Origin: Dioscorea cayenensis subsp. rotundata | Lineage: Eukaryota > Streptophyta > Magnoliopsida > Dioscoreales > Dioscoreaceae | NCBI RefSeq assembly: GCF_009730915.1 | Contig: NC_052477.1 | Span: 27,484,578-27,548,577, forward strand | Length of the DNA: 64,000 nt | Direction of reading: 5' to 3' | Shown: in pieces, positions 35,252 through 45,389 of the stretch | Layout: each line of letters opens with the position of its first letter | Position numbering within the stretch: the stretch's first letter is position 1 | The notes under the pieces: generated by a model | What the model was told of the DNA's origin: nothing | Seen by the model: only the letters and a program-made list of their open reading frames with translations | Databases searched by the model: none | Program-made: the position numbers and the translations under genes

Positions 35252-36761
35252 CATGGAAATTGGAAGAATGAAAGGGTTCACTTTTGTCAAAGTTTAATCA
35301 ACCTAATGAAATATTTACAAAAGCATAAAGTAGAAAATAATAAGAATAATTGCCACTTGTGTCAGATTTAATATTGAGTTATATTGCAGGCAGCTCAGGT
35401 GCATATTATTTTAGTCATGAAAACAGAGGATAAGCTGCACCTGAAAAATCAAACCAAGTTGCAATATTATGAGTCAGAGTATCAACAAGCGTGGCCAGAG
35501 ATGTACGAGGGGTAATCACATGTGACTTGCTAGCAAATAAGATTGCTTGGATTTTTTATGACTTGTATCATAGCATCACGTCCCACGGTGGTTTCTCACT
35601 TTTACACTTTTACGGTCACCGTGCAAACGGAGGTTGGAAACTCCGCGGGGTTTCAGTGTGAGTTTTTTTTTTTTAAAAAAAATTGTACTTCATCTTTTAA
35701 GAGTTGTATGGCAGGAATTCATCATTATGGAATTATAGTTTTCGATATATCATTTTGAAAAGCGTATAGCAGACTTTTCAATACTTGCACGTATAAACTT
35801 TACTCGCATGATAGATTATTAAGTCGTTTATAGATCGATCACTCTATATTTGTCTATTCTTTTAACACTATTAAATAAAGAAAGTCTATCTCATATTTAT
35901 CAAAATAAAAAAGAAATAAATAAATAAATAAATAAATAAGATAAAAAAAGAATACAAATAAAATAAATGTTACTGAATTCAAAATTTTTTTTGAGCGATT
36001 AAAAATAGTCAACGATAAGAAATAACTTCTATATTTTTAGTAGATAAAAATATTTAGAAATGTTTTACTAGTACTTGCTCGAAGATTGAAGGCATAGTAA
36101 ATTCAATGCTGGGTTTGAAATGAAAACTAATGAATTTTTAGCTATTATACAGGAGATATAAATCAAATATATCCATATTTATATTTATTCATCTCACTAA
36201 TGCAAAACCGTATTAAAATAATAAATATTAAGGAAACATGAAAGGTTGTATATAATAAAGTTCAAGTTAAAAAAATTATCAATGAATATAATCTAAATTT
36301 ACCAACGTATTTATTTATTTAATTATTTTGACAAACTGGACAAACCACTGTCATGAATATACCAATAAGAAGCAAGTTCAACCATCATGTGTTTTCATTC
36401 TTTGACACCAAAAAAGAGTTAAACTCACATCTTATTCGAGGCAAAAAGTCAATATACCGTTGAGTTAAGAGCCCTTTAATATATATTTACATTATGACAG
36501 GCATTTATATTGTGTTGTGTAAAAGTAGCTTCGTTAATATAAAGCATCTAATTTGGGATGTGTTATTAGTTGGTTAAGATGAGCGGTTGGAGTTACTTAG
36601 AAAAAAAGCAGGGTGCATAAATCTTAGGGGAGCAAAGAAAAAAAGGGGCCCGTGCACATGCGTAGAGGTCACTCACTGGCAGCCAACCACTTTTCACACT
36701 CTCACATAACCGAATCAAAGGAGACAAGGGGGTGCTTGAGCACCCCTTCATATAGTCTATA

Positions 36762-36804
<43 letters not shown>

Positions 36805-37223
36805 TATGTTATTAAAATATTATAAATTATAATTCAATATTAAATAAACATACATGATTATTAAATAAAAATACTTAAATTGCTATATAAAATAAAATTG
36901 ATGTTGGATGATAATAATAAATAATATGGCTAGTCAAAATATATCTTCAAATATTTTTGTTTTTAAATTTTACATTTAAATATACTACATAATTAAATTT
37001 TATATTTAACCAAAATAGTAATAATAAATATAAATAAAAATCCAAAAAAAAAAAAGCAATTGCTATATCAATTTTTTTTTTAAAAAAAATCATTGCAAAT
37101 TGTGTGGATTGATGAGTTTTCTCTCTATGCTCAAATATGCTCTTATTATTTATGAAGGGTTTTAAGAATCTGAATACTAATAGATCACTTGGTCATGGGT
37201 GACGTGTTGTCAAACTTAATGCA
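35252..37223. other. Intergenic, gene-poor
   Basis: AT-rich, with (TAAA)n at 35916-35938 and (TA)n at 36768-36793. A stretch at about 36410-36475, read on the minus strand, has an A-box-like 'CTTAACTCAACGGTA' and may be a decayed SINE. No gene is seen. Confidence 0.35.
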
Positions 37224-37945
37224 TTGTCAATAAAAATGAATCACAATGTTTGTGGAAATATACTTTTGAAAAACATGTTATTTGCGGCAACGATCTTCGG
37301 TCTATTGAGTACGCAGATTCGTGAGATAGAGTCTCACCGAGTGGTGAGAGTTTCGATTCTCAGTGAGGCGTATTTCGGGAGTTATGAAATAGTGAGTTGT
37401 GTATAGGGTAGTTGAGCCCATGTGGCCTGACCCGTCACTTGTTTCAGCGAGACTCAGTGCATCGCTCAGGGGTTTCTAGTGGGTTCGCCCCGCTCCTCTT
37501 CCCAAAAAAAAATATATATATATTATTTGCATTAATGAAAGATGTTGAAATTGATGCTATTTGTCTAACCCTTCAAATTTGCAAGGATAAAAACTGGCAG
37601 CCATTCAAAGTTTGATGTGATTGTCCAAGGGGTCTCTCAGTTTTGCAAAAACTTTCACCTCTGCATTTCATGGAGATCAAGCGAGATGATCACAAAGTTA
37701 CAACTACGACTGAAGGCCTTTCCAGACACCTCTGTTACCACTATTCCTAGGGAGAAAAATTCAATAGCCGACGAGTTAGCTGCTCATGGAAAGACTTAAC
37801 CCTCAACTATCACTCTTTTTCAGAGGCCTAAATAGACTAAACTGGATAGAAGAGCTTTGTGCTGGTCACAATCTCTTCTTTTGAATCTTTTGTTGTGTTG
37901 TGTTTTTTTTTCTTTAGCTCTAAGCTACCTTGCCAAAAAAAAAAA
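37224..37945 (+). mobile_element. 5'-truncated LINE fragment: RNase H domain and 3' UTR
   Basis: The reading frame around 'DVEIDAICLTLQICKDKN' is followed, after a frame change, by 'IPREKNSIADELAAHGKT' and a stop at 37797-37799. This matches the acidic helix and the C-terminal 'R..N..AD.LA' motif of RNase H in plant LINEs. It continues in a T-rich 3' UTR and ends in a poly(A) near 37935-37945. Across the inserted SINE (37286-37522) the frame joins 'LLKNMLFA' to 'LMKDVEIDA', so the LINE piece was present first. Confidence 0.7.
37278..37530 (+). mobile_element. tRNA-derived SINE inserted in the LINE fragment
   Basis: An 8-bp direct repeat TTATTTGC (37278-37285 and 37523-37530) flanks a ~237-bp insert. 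The insert has an A-box-like CTCACCGAGTGGTGAGAG, a B-box-like GTTTCGATTC and a body ending 'CCGCTCCTCTTCCC' followed by an A9 tail and TA repeats. This is the architecture of a plant tRNA-derived SINE. Confidence 0.75.
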
Positions 37946-38640
37946 TAATAATGAAAGGACTCCTAGATCATGGTTGTATAGCAATTCATGCTCTGATATT
38001 TGATGTGTATATATATAGCATATTAAAAAGCTAGAATGGTCTAGTATAACCTAAAACCAAAAGAAGATAAGTCATCAATATTGAGATATTTTTTTTACTT
38101 GTACAAAATATATACATTCTCCCCAAGTGAGATAATATAAGTTGGACTATTAATTCTCCGTCCATGCTCATTTTTGAAAAATATGAATAAATCACAGCTT
38201 TATTGTCATGCTCATATTCTTGACTAACTACGTTAGTCACTTTTAATATATATATATATATATATGTGTGTGTAAAAGATGAAATTTAACAAAAAGCATT
38301 TATGTGGGTATATAAACCAAACTCAAAAATGACATAAAAAAAAAATTCTAAAAAGAAAAATAACAAATGACAACAAAGCACGCAACCAATCCGGTCAAAG
38401 AAAACTAAAAAACCGGTGACATATGTCCAAAGGCTCTTGGCGCCCTTTTTTCTTGTTCCTCTCATCACCGGATCAAAGAGAAGCGATGCGCCAACTTAGG
38501 GACATCTTGTGATTCAAAACCACCCCTTCTCCTTCTCCTTCCCCTTCTTATATCCCACCTCCTCCTTCTCTTCTCAATCAACATGCTTAATTAGCTAGAT
38601 TCCCATATTTAATATCATCATCATCATCATCATCATCATC
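37946..38640. other. Spacer upstream of the SKS gene
   Basis: Holds the distal promoter of the downstream gene. A (TCA)n run at 38619-38640 and (TA)n at 38641-38654 are the only clear features. No coding frame is supported. Confidence 0.3.
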
Positions 38641-38775
38641 ATATATATATATATATGCACACCTCCAATGCCTTCTTCTTCTCTTTCTTCCACTTGATTT
38701 TATCATCTACTTAAGATCATATCTTCCTTTTCTTTTATTACTAATCTTTTCATCTTTTATTATATATCATTGAGA
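38641..38775 (+). promoter_or_regulatory. Core promoter and leader of the SKS gene
   Basis: A TATA run at 38641-38654 lies about 120 bp before the start codon, followed by a CT-rich leader (CTTCTTCTTCTCTTTC). The placement suits a TATA box with transcription starting near 38675-38690; this is inferred. Confidence 0.35.
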
Positions 38776-40588
38776 ATGATGTCGATGTCACGGTTCGGCT
38801 GCTTCGTCGGCTTAGCTCTCTTTATTATCTCGGCGGTGCACGCCGAAGATCCTTACCTCTACTTCACATGGAATGTGAGTTATGGGACAATTTCTCCTCT
38901 TGGTGTACCCCAACAAGTTATTCTTATCAATGGCGAGTTCCCCGGCCCCAACATTAATTCCACTTCTAATAATAACATTGTTCTTAATCTCTTCAATAAT
39001 CTGGATGAACCATTTCTCCTCACATGGTAAGCTATTTTTTGTTTAATTTTAGAGTAAATGGTGTAACTAATAAAACTAATTACTTTATAGGAACGGAATC
39101 CAGCAGAGGAAGAACTCATGGCAAGATGGAGTACCAGGCACAAACTGCCCAATTTTACCCGGGCATAATTTCACCTACCACTTCCAAGTGAAGGATCAAA
39201 TAGGTAGTTTCTTCTATTTTCCCTCTATCGGCATGCAGCGAAGTGCTGGTGGTTTCGGTGGTCTTCGTATTAATAGTCGTCTTTTAATTCCTGTTCCATT
39301 CGATCCCCCGCCGCCGACTACACTGTCTTGATTGGTGATTGGTACACTAAAAGTCACACTACTCTTGCTCGTTTCCTCGACCGAGGCCGCAGCCTTGGCC
39401 GCCCAGCTGGCATTCTCATCAATGGTAAAGCCGGCAAAGACAGCCACGGCAACGATGAAGAACCTCTGTTTTTCATGGAAGCCGGTTTGACATACCGTTA
39501 TCGTATCTGCAATGTCGGTATCAAAACAACTTTGAACTACCGAGTACAAGGCCATGAGATGAAATTAGTCGAAATGGATGGTTCACACACTCAACAAAAC
39601 ACTTATGAGTCTCTCGACATTCATGCCGGACAATGTGTCTCTGTCTTGATCACCGCCGATCAAGAACCCGGTGACTACTACATGGCGGCGACACCAAGGT
39701 TCACCAAGTACACCCTCACTGGCACCGGCATAATCCGATACAACAACTCTAATAAGCCACCATCTCCGGTGATTCCCGATGCTCCTGTCGGCTGGGCCTG
39801 GTCATTCAATCAATGGCGATCATTCCACTGGAATCTCACCGCAAGTGCGGCGAGACCAAACCCGCAAGGCTCTTACCATTACGGCAGCATCAATATTACC
39901 CGGACAATCAAGTTAGTGAACTCTGTTGGTGTTGTTGATGGTAAAAGGAGATATGCTCTCAATGGAGTCTCACATAAAGACCCTGAGACACCATTGAAGC
40001 TCTCCGAATACTTTGGCATTGCCGACAAAGAGTTCACATATGATGTAGTGAACGATGAACCACCACCGGCCGGCTCACCGATCAAAATACAACCAAGTGT
40101 TATAAAAGTAACATTTAGAACATACATTGAGATAATCTTGGAGAATCCAGAGAGGAGCATTCAGTCATATCATCTCAGTGGTTTTTCCTTCTTCCCACTC
40201 GGGTAAAATTGAACTATATATAAATTTATGCATAGAATGTTAATAATTAATGTAAGCATTAATGTAATTTATTGATGTTTTGATCAGAATGGGGGCCGGG
40301 AAGTGGACGCCGGAGTGCCGGAAAAAGTACAACTTGCTGGACACAGTTAGTAGGCATGCAATACAAGTGTATCCGAGATCATGGACGGCGATAGCACTGA
40401 CGTTCGACAACGCCGGAATATGGAACTTGAGATCAAATTTATGGGAAAGGCAGTATCTTGGGCAGCAATTGTATATTAGTGTGATATCTCCGGCGAGGTC
40501 ACTGAGAGATGAATACAACCTGCCAGATAATGCAATACTTTGTGGATCAGTGGTGAAACTTCCATTGCCACCACCTTATACAATATGA
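38776..40588 (+). CDS. SKU5-similar (SKS) / pollen-type L-ascorbate oxidase homologue
   Basis: A secreted cell-wall protein of the multicopper-oxidase-like SKS family (relatives include the pollen protein NTP303). Exons: 38776-39026, 39091-40202 and 40288-40588, about 554 residues, the usual family length. A signal peptide covers about residues 1-24 (FGCFVGLALFIISAVHA). Three cupredoxin domains follow, with 'WNVSYGTISPLGVPQQVILI', 'YHFQVKDQIGSFFYFPS' and 'LIGDWYTKSH'. The copper-binding histidines are replaced: WNGIQQ where oxidases have WHG, and 'AGIWNLRSNLWERQYLGQQ' where the type-1 site would be. It is therefore probably not an oxidase. Exon 2 is 1112 nt where phase requires 1113. The C5 run at 39305-39309 appears to lack one C, because the frame changes from '..PVPFDPP' to '..DYTVLIGDWY' exactly there. 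All else is intact. Confidence 0.88.
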
Positions 40589-41500
40589 GGAGTTATTAAT
40601 GGAGGAGTGTGATCACATGTGGTTTGGTTGTTGGTTATATATATATATATATGTTTGTATTGGTAGTAGGAGGGAAGGCAAAGGAGGGGAAGACAGAGAG
40701 GAAGGACAAGGATGAGAAGAGTAGAGAGAAAGAGAGAGGGAGAGAGAGAGATTAACAAGTGGTTGGTTTTTTTATTTTTTTATTTTTCTTTTTTTGGGAT
40801 TATATTTTATGTGATTTCTTATTTTTATTTGCTAATTGATTGATTTGTTATCATAATGTTTTTAATACATATAAGGTACTCCCAATCTTGTTTTCAAGTT
40901 TTGATGGTTCAGGCTTCTCTTTTCAATTTCTTAGGTGTTGTTCTGTTGTGAAGATTGATTTTTTATTTTTATTTTTTTACATAAAATAATGTGAAAAATT
41001 CATGGTTATATATTATATAATCTCATAAAACATCACTGCTGCACAAGTTTGGTTTAAAATAAAAACAATTCAGAGCATAATAAAAAATTACGATTCTGTT
41101 TGTCATATATATATATATATATATATATTGATTATCAATGAATACAATAATTTTATATATTTGATAAAATGAATATATTATTTATTGCAATCAATATTCT
41201 GAGTTAATCCCCAATCTCTCCCACTAGTCTCCACACGAAAAAGAGTTATCATTCAAATGAAAAAGTAATTATTTATATTAACATATAAGTCAAAATATCA
41301 TAATATTCCCACTATTATCTAAATTTAGTTACTTTAGTGCCTTTACTATAAAGTATGCCTTTAGTCCACTTATTTTCACATCTGAAAAATCACATGGCAA
41401 TCACTGGCGGGTATTACTCCCATCTTTTAGTGTTTGCTGATGTTGTTTATTTATTATTAGCAAATAAAAAAAATTAAAAAATTAAAATAATAATAAAATG
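40589..41500. other. 3' UTR of the SKS gene and intergenic spacer
   Basis: GA-rich sequence to about 40760 (probably 3' UTR), then AT-rich DNA with (TA)n at 41107-41128. No gene is seen. Confidence 0.3.
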
Positions 41501-41812
41501 TGTAACTCATCCCTTTGAAATCCCTAACCGCGAGTAACACAGGTTCGATCATGAAAAACTCATAGCAACCTCCACCCTCCCAACTCCAATGACCCTCAAC
41601 AATTGTGCGCATGGATTCCACCTATGAAGCTAGAGCTCCTACACTACTCTTGCGTGGTCTTTAACAATGTTTCTCCGCCCAGATATGCCTCTGAATTCTG
41701 GAATTCTCTTTCTACTGATGAATTGACATCTAGAATCCCTAATTCTCTTTGATTCAAAGAGTTATCTTGTTTTAATTAAAAAAGAAAATATCTTTCAAAA
41801 AAAAATGTTATG
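41501..41812 (+). mobile_element. Possible LINE 3' fragment
   Basis: A less AT-rich stretch reads into a T-rich tail and an A9 run near 41800-41808 (CTTTCAAAAAAAAATG). The order resembles the LINE 3' ends at 20 kb and 35 kb, but no coding motif can be shown. Confidence 0.25.
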
Positions 41813-42195
41813 CTTCCTTATTGTTTTTGAATTTTTTTTTTCTTTTTATACTTTTTAATTTCTGATTTCGTATGATTCTCTTCAACATTTTTTCCATGTT
41901 CTTGCCCCGATACAACAGTGAATTTATTAGAGATTAACTCTGAACTTGTAAACCTTTGAACTCAGAGGTTGAACAAAGGGGTTGGAGTCTCTTTCTTCTT
42001 AAGAGCATTCCTCCCGTGGTCATTAAAGATTTTGCAAGTCACTTCGTATCTCGAAATTTGGAGGTTTTTAATTAATTAATTAATTAATTTTTCTTTCTTC
42101 CGGCATCCTTCCGCCATCCTAAAGACATTTTATTAATTTAATTATTTTTTAATTAACTAATTAACTAATTTATATATATATAGCTTCACTTCATC

Positions 42196-42712
42196 ATGGC
42201 TCGAACAAAGCAAACTAGTAGACTTGTTACAACCTTTGGGCCTTAATCTCACTTCGTGATAGGCGCCTGTCTTCCAACCTCTCTTAATGAGAGTGAGATT
42301 CAAAGTTTCAGAGCTAAGTATTCCATTCTTTCCTACTAGAGGATTAGTCTCTTGGTGATCCTAGTTGTTATTTTTGTTTCGCCTTTGCCATTCATGAGGT
42401 GTTACTTGATATGGGCATTCGCTTTCCTATGCTCTCCTTCATCATGGAATTCTTGAAGCTTAACAAGCTATCTCATGCTCAGCTTCATCCAAATTCCTAG
42501 AGGTTTCTTATAAGCTTTCACATTTTCTGCTATATAAGTGGGTTTAGAGCCTTTAGTCGACCTTTTTCATCTCTTTTTTGAGCTTCAACCTTTTAAAGAT
42601 GAGCCTGGTCATCATGTCCTCCACTGGACTTCTGCTTTTCTTATTGATGATATCCTTCTTATAAAGAATTATGAAGACAAATGGGTTCTTGTTTACCCGT
42701 AAAAGGTGCTTG
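42196..42712 (+). pseudogene. Left-arm copy of a plant transposon (gag-like) ORF, broken
   Basis: It starts MARTKQTSRL at 42196 and hits a stop within about 20 codons. Further along, other frames still match the right-arm protein ('LDMGIRFPMLSFIMEFLKLN'-type segment at about 42408-42470). It is clearly an inverted, decayed duplicate of the ORF at 43282-42908. Confidence 0.7.
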
Positions 42713-42907
42713 GAAATGTCACTTAGAGAGAAATTTACTCTTGAGATTTATGTCATTGAAAGTTTTTACCATAATATTAGCACACTTATGACCCCTTTGG
42801 AGAGCAGCAAATGCAGAGTTTTTAAAGTTACTAATATCATGGTAGGAATGTTCAATAACATAAATCTCAGGAGTAAATGGTGCATAAGGTTTTCTTGAAA
42901 CCCTTTT

Positions 42908-43282
42908 CTATTCCGACACCATTGGTAAGGACCTTTTGGGGTAAATAAGAACCCATTTGTCTTTATATTTCTTTATAAGAAGGAGATCATCAATAACGAA
43001 AACAAAAGTCTGATGGAGGACATAACGACTAGACTTATCTTTACACGGTTGAAGCTCAAAAAAGAGATGGAAAAGGTCGACTGTAAGCCCACTTATAAAG
43101 TAGAAAATGTGAAAGCTTATAAGAAACCTCCAGGAATTTGGATGAAGCTGAGCAGGAGATAGCTTGTTAAGCTTCAAGAATTCCATGATAAAGGAGGGCA
43201 TAGGAAAGTGAATGCCCATATCAAGCATCACATGAATGGCAAAAGACATATCAAGTCTATTAGTTTGCTTTGTTCGAGCCAT
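42908..43282 (-). CDS. Right-arm transposon (gypsy-type, gag-like) ORF with histone H3-like N-terminus
   Basis: A 124-residue open frame starting MARTKQTNRLDMSF. The middle part, 'MLDMGIHFPMPSFIMEFLKL' then 'NKLSPAQLHPNSWRFLISF', resembles the N-terminal domain of plant 'putative gypsy-type transposon' proteins. In that family a hydrophobic segment with a 'P..F...FL....L.P.QL.PN.W' pattern is typical. Its length is far below the family's, so it is a fragment or deletion derivative. The first seven residues are identical to the histone H3 tail. No conserved catalytic residues are present. It lies wholly inside the inverted repeat and no promoter is evident. Expression is unknown. Confidence 0.5.
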   Translation of the reverse strand: MARTKQTNRLDMSFAIHVMLDMGIHFPMPSFIMEFLKLNKLSPAQLHPNSWRFLISFHIFYFISGLTVDLFHLFFELQPCKDKSSRYVLHQTFVFVIDDLLLIKKYKDKWVLIYPKRSLPMVSE

Positions 43283-43500
43283 GATAAGGTGAAGCGTAAA
43301 TATATATATATATATATATATATAGATATATATAGATAAATTAATAAATTAATAAATTAATTAATAATTAAATAAATAAAAATCTTTAGGATGGCGGAAG
43401 GATGCTGGAAGAAAAAAAAAATTAATTAATTAAAAATACTTCCAAACTTCAGAGATACGAAGTGACTTGCAAAAATCTTTAATGACCACAGGAAGAATAC

Positions 43501-44325
43501 TAAAATACTTTACCTCAAAAATCTTTAACTCCAATGGAGGCCGTGTGATTTCTGAAAGTGGGGTGGAGACTTTCTTATATAGAGGTAGAAAGATAAGAGT
43601 TTAACTTTGAGTTGAACTCAACAACAAAAAGATAAATCTTTATCCAATTCAAATATATTAGAGTTTTATCCGGATAGGGATAAATTTAAATTAGTTGTAT
43701 CTGGATAAATTTAATTATTGTCAGGTTTAAAAGAAGTTTGAAGCAAATAAAAACCTACCTCTATTTTTAAGATTCTAACCCTAATGATAGATTTTTTAGG
43801 ATTCTAACCCTAAAGATAGGAGTGGAGAGCAAATCCTACAACATCAAAGGGAGACTAGCATTTATTATATCCAGCAATAACATTTCCCATAAATTTGATC
43901 TAAGATCTTGTTGTTCAATTTTTTTCTTAGTTGAAATTTTTAAATTCAAGATTTTTTTTATATATTTTCTCTTTTTTTAATTTTCCAATAATAAACACGC
44001 CACATCAACGGCATTCAAAGGTGAGAAATAAGAAGATTGAAAAGACATTTTCTGATAGGGGAACTAAAGATGTTAATGAAAGGAATATTTTGATATTTTG
44101 GCCATATATAAGTATAGGGTTTGAAATCGGAGTGTACATATACACACATAAATTTTGCTAGCATGTGCAGCAACAAGGCATATTTGAATAAATAGATAAT
44201 AAAACAGAAGAAAGAGAAAAAGTAAAGAAAAAATATATATGGTATTACGAAAGTTTTTTTTTTAATGACAAGCGCCCTCATTTAAAAGATTGTCAAATAT
44301 ATAAACAAATATAGAGGTGCATTAG
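43501..44325. other. Intergenic spacer
   Basis: AT-rich. The sequence GATTCTAACCCTAA(T/A)GATAG is repeated at 43770 and 43801 (31 bp apart). No gene is supported. Confidence 0.3.
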
Positions 44326-44560
44326 TTACAGTGGCTTACAGACTTTCTAGAAAAATCCTTTGTTCTGCAATCTTAGAGGGAATCCATACCAAGGCCTATG
44401 AACAATACATAAACAATACTGGACCCAAATATACAGTATATGAACTGTACAAAAATAGTACTACCGAGAGAATGATTCGAACCCTTACCCTCTCTCTTAT
44501 ACTCATATATTCCTGTGTCATACCATTGGATTATCCAATGGTTGATAGGTATTATGAAAG
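44326..44560 (-). mobile_element. tRNA-like SINE remnant
   Basis: On the minus strand, an A-box-like 'AATGGTATGACACAGG' is followed about 35 nt later by a canonical B-box GGGTTCGAATC (about 44470-44480). Then comes a non-tRNA body. The open frame on the plus strand across this stretch is an accident of the element. No clear target duplication was found. Confidence 0.5.
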
Positions 44561-45389
44561 TTTAATATCACCGCTCTACTTACTCAACATTTTTTTTATT
44601 TAAGTCATATATAGTCCACAAAACAAGATAAATAATAATTTTCTTTATTCTATATTCCCCATTTATTTACTTCTTGATACACCACTAGCAAATTCACAAC
44701 AAACAAACAAACAATTATATATATACACACTACAACCTGTTTCTCAGTCTGAAAAAGAAATCAAAGAAAGATTCTATAAAAGATAGTAAAAAAAAATAAG
44801 CCAACCAGAAAAGCGAGACGCTCACATCATCAGCATCCTAATTGCTAACAAATCTTGTCCTAATTCCACACTTTTATTAGATTCAATTGTTAAGCCAACT
44901 ATGGGCACACATAATTTCATTCCATGTGAAGCAGTTGACAACAAAGAATTGGTTTGGTAACAGAAAATTAAAAAGAAAAAAAAAACAACAAATATGAGTA
45001 AGGATAACAATCTACAATTAATTGTGTGCAAGAGAATGGAAACACCTACCCAATTTGAGGTGCTGGGCCAAACAATCATCAAACTATATGAAATAATGAA
45101 TGCATCACCAACTAAAAGCCATCAGAATGACTTCAAACATGATTTGCAGAATCAAGTCTCTTGTTCCTTGTTGTGTGAATCACTCTTGCCACATTAACAA
45201 TTGCTCTGTACTTTTTCTCTGACAAAAACCAGGATGATGGTTTTCAGTCTTCATTCATGTTGGCTCATGTCTGCCACCTTATTTGGTTGCTTGATCATGT
45301 CCAGTACTTGAGTCAGAGTATTGATTTACATCCGCCACAATACCTGGTTGCCCATTGCTCGGAATCCATGTCTGTGAAACCATGTGCAA
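44561..45389. other. Spacer and probable 3' UTR of the GAUT7-like gene
   Basis: From about 45200 the minus strand is likely the 3' UTR of the neighbouring gene. The rest is AT-rich without a gene. Confidence 0.3.

Larger units (their letters stand above)
42003..43500. repeat. Large inverted repeat (foldback element), ~1.5 kb
   Basis: The two halves are near-complementary from the outer edges (left 'CCGTGGTCATTAAAGATTTT' at about 42014, its inverse near 43466-43486) through ATGGCTCGAACAAAGCAAAC (left ATG at 42196, right ATG at 43282-43280). The match continues through 'GACAAATGGGTTCTT' to a centre near 42800. The left arm holds about 130-150 bp (about 42233-42385) missing from the right arm. 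The right side of the centre is shorter or longer by small indels. There is essentially no unique spacer. Both arms carry the start of the same transposon ORF. Confidence 0.85.

Noticed and set aside
42196..42250. Histone H3 gene
   Set aside because: Only the first seven residues match H3; the following residues and length are unrelated.
44465..44555. Functional tRNA gene
   Set aside because: A- and B-boxes are present, but an acceptor stem and cloverleaf cannot be folded and a non-tRNA body follows; SINE remnant preferred.
44331..44603. 90-residue ORF on the + strand
   Set aside because: It overlaps a minus-strand tRNA-like SINE with a canonical B-box and has no family resemblance or splice context.
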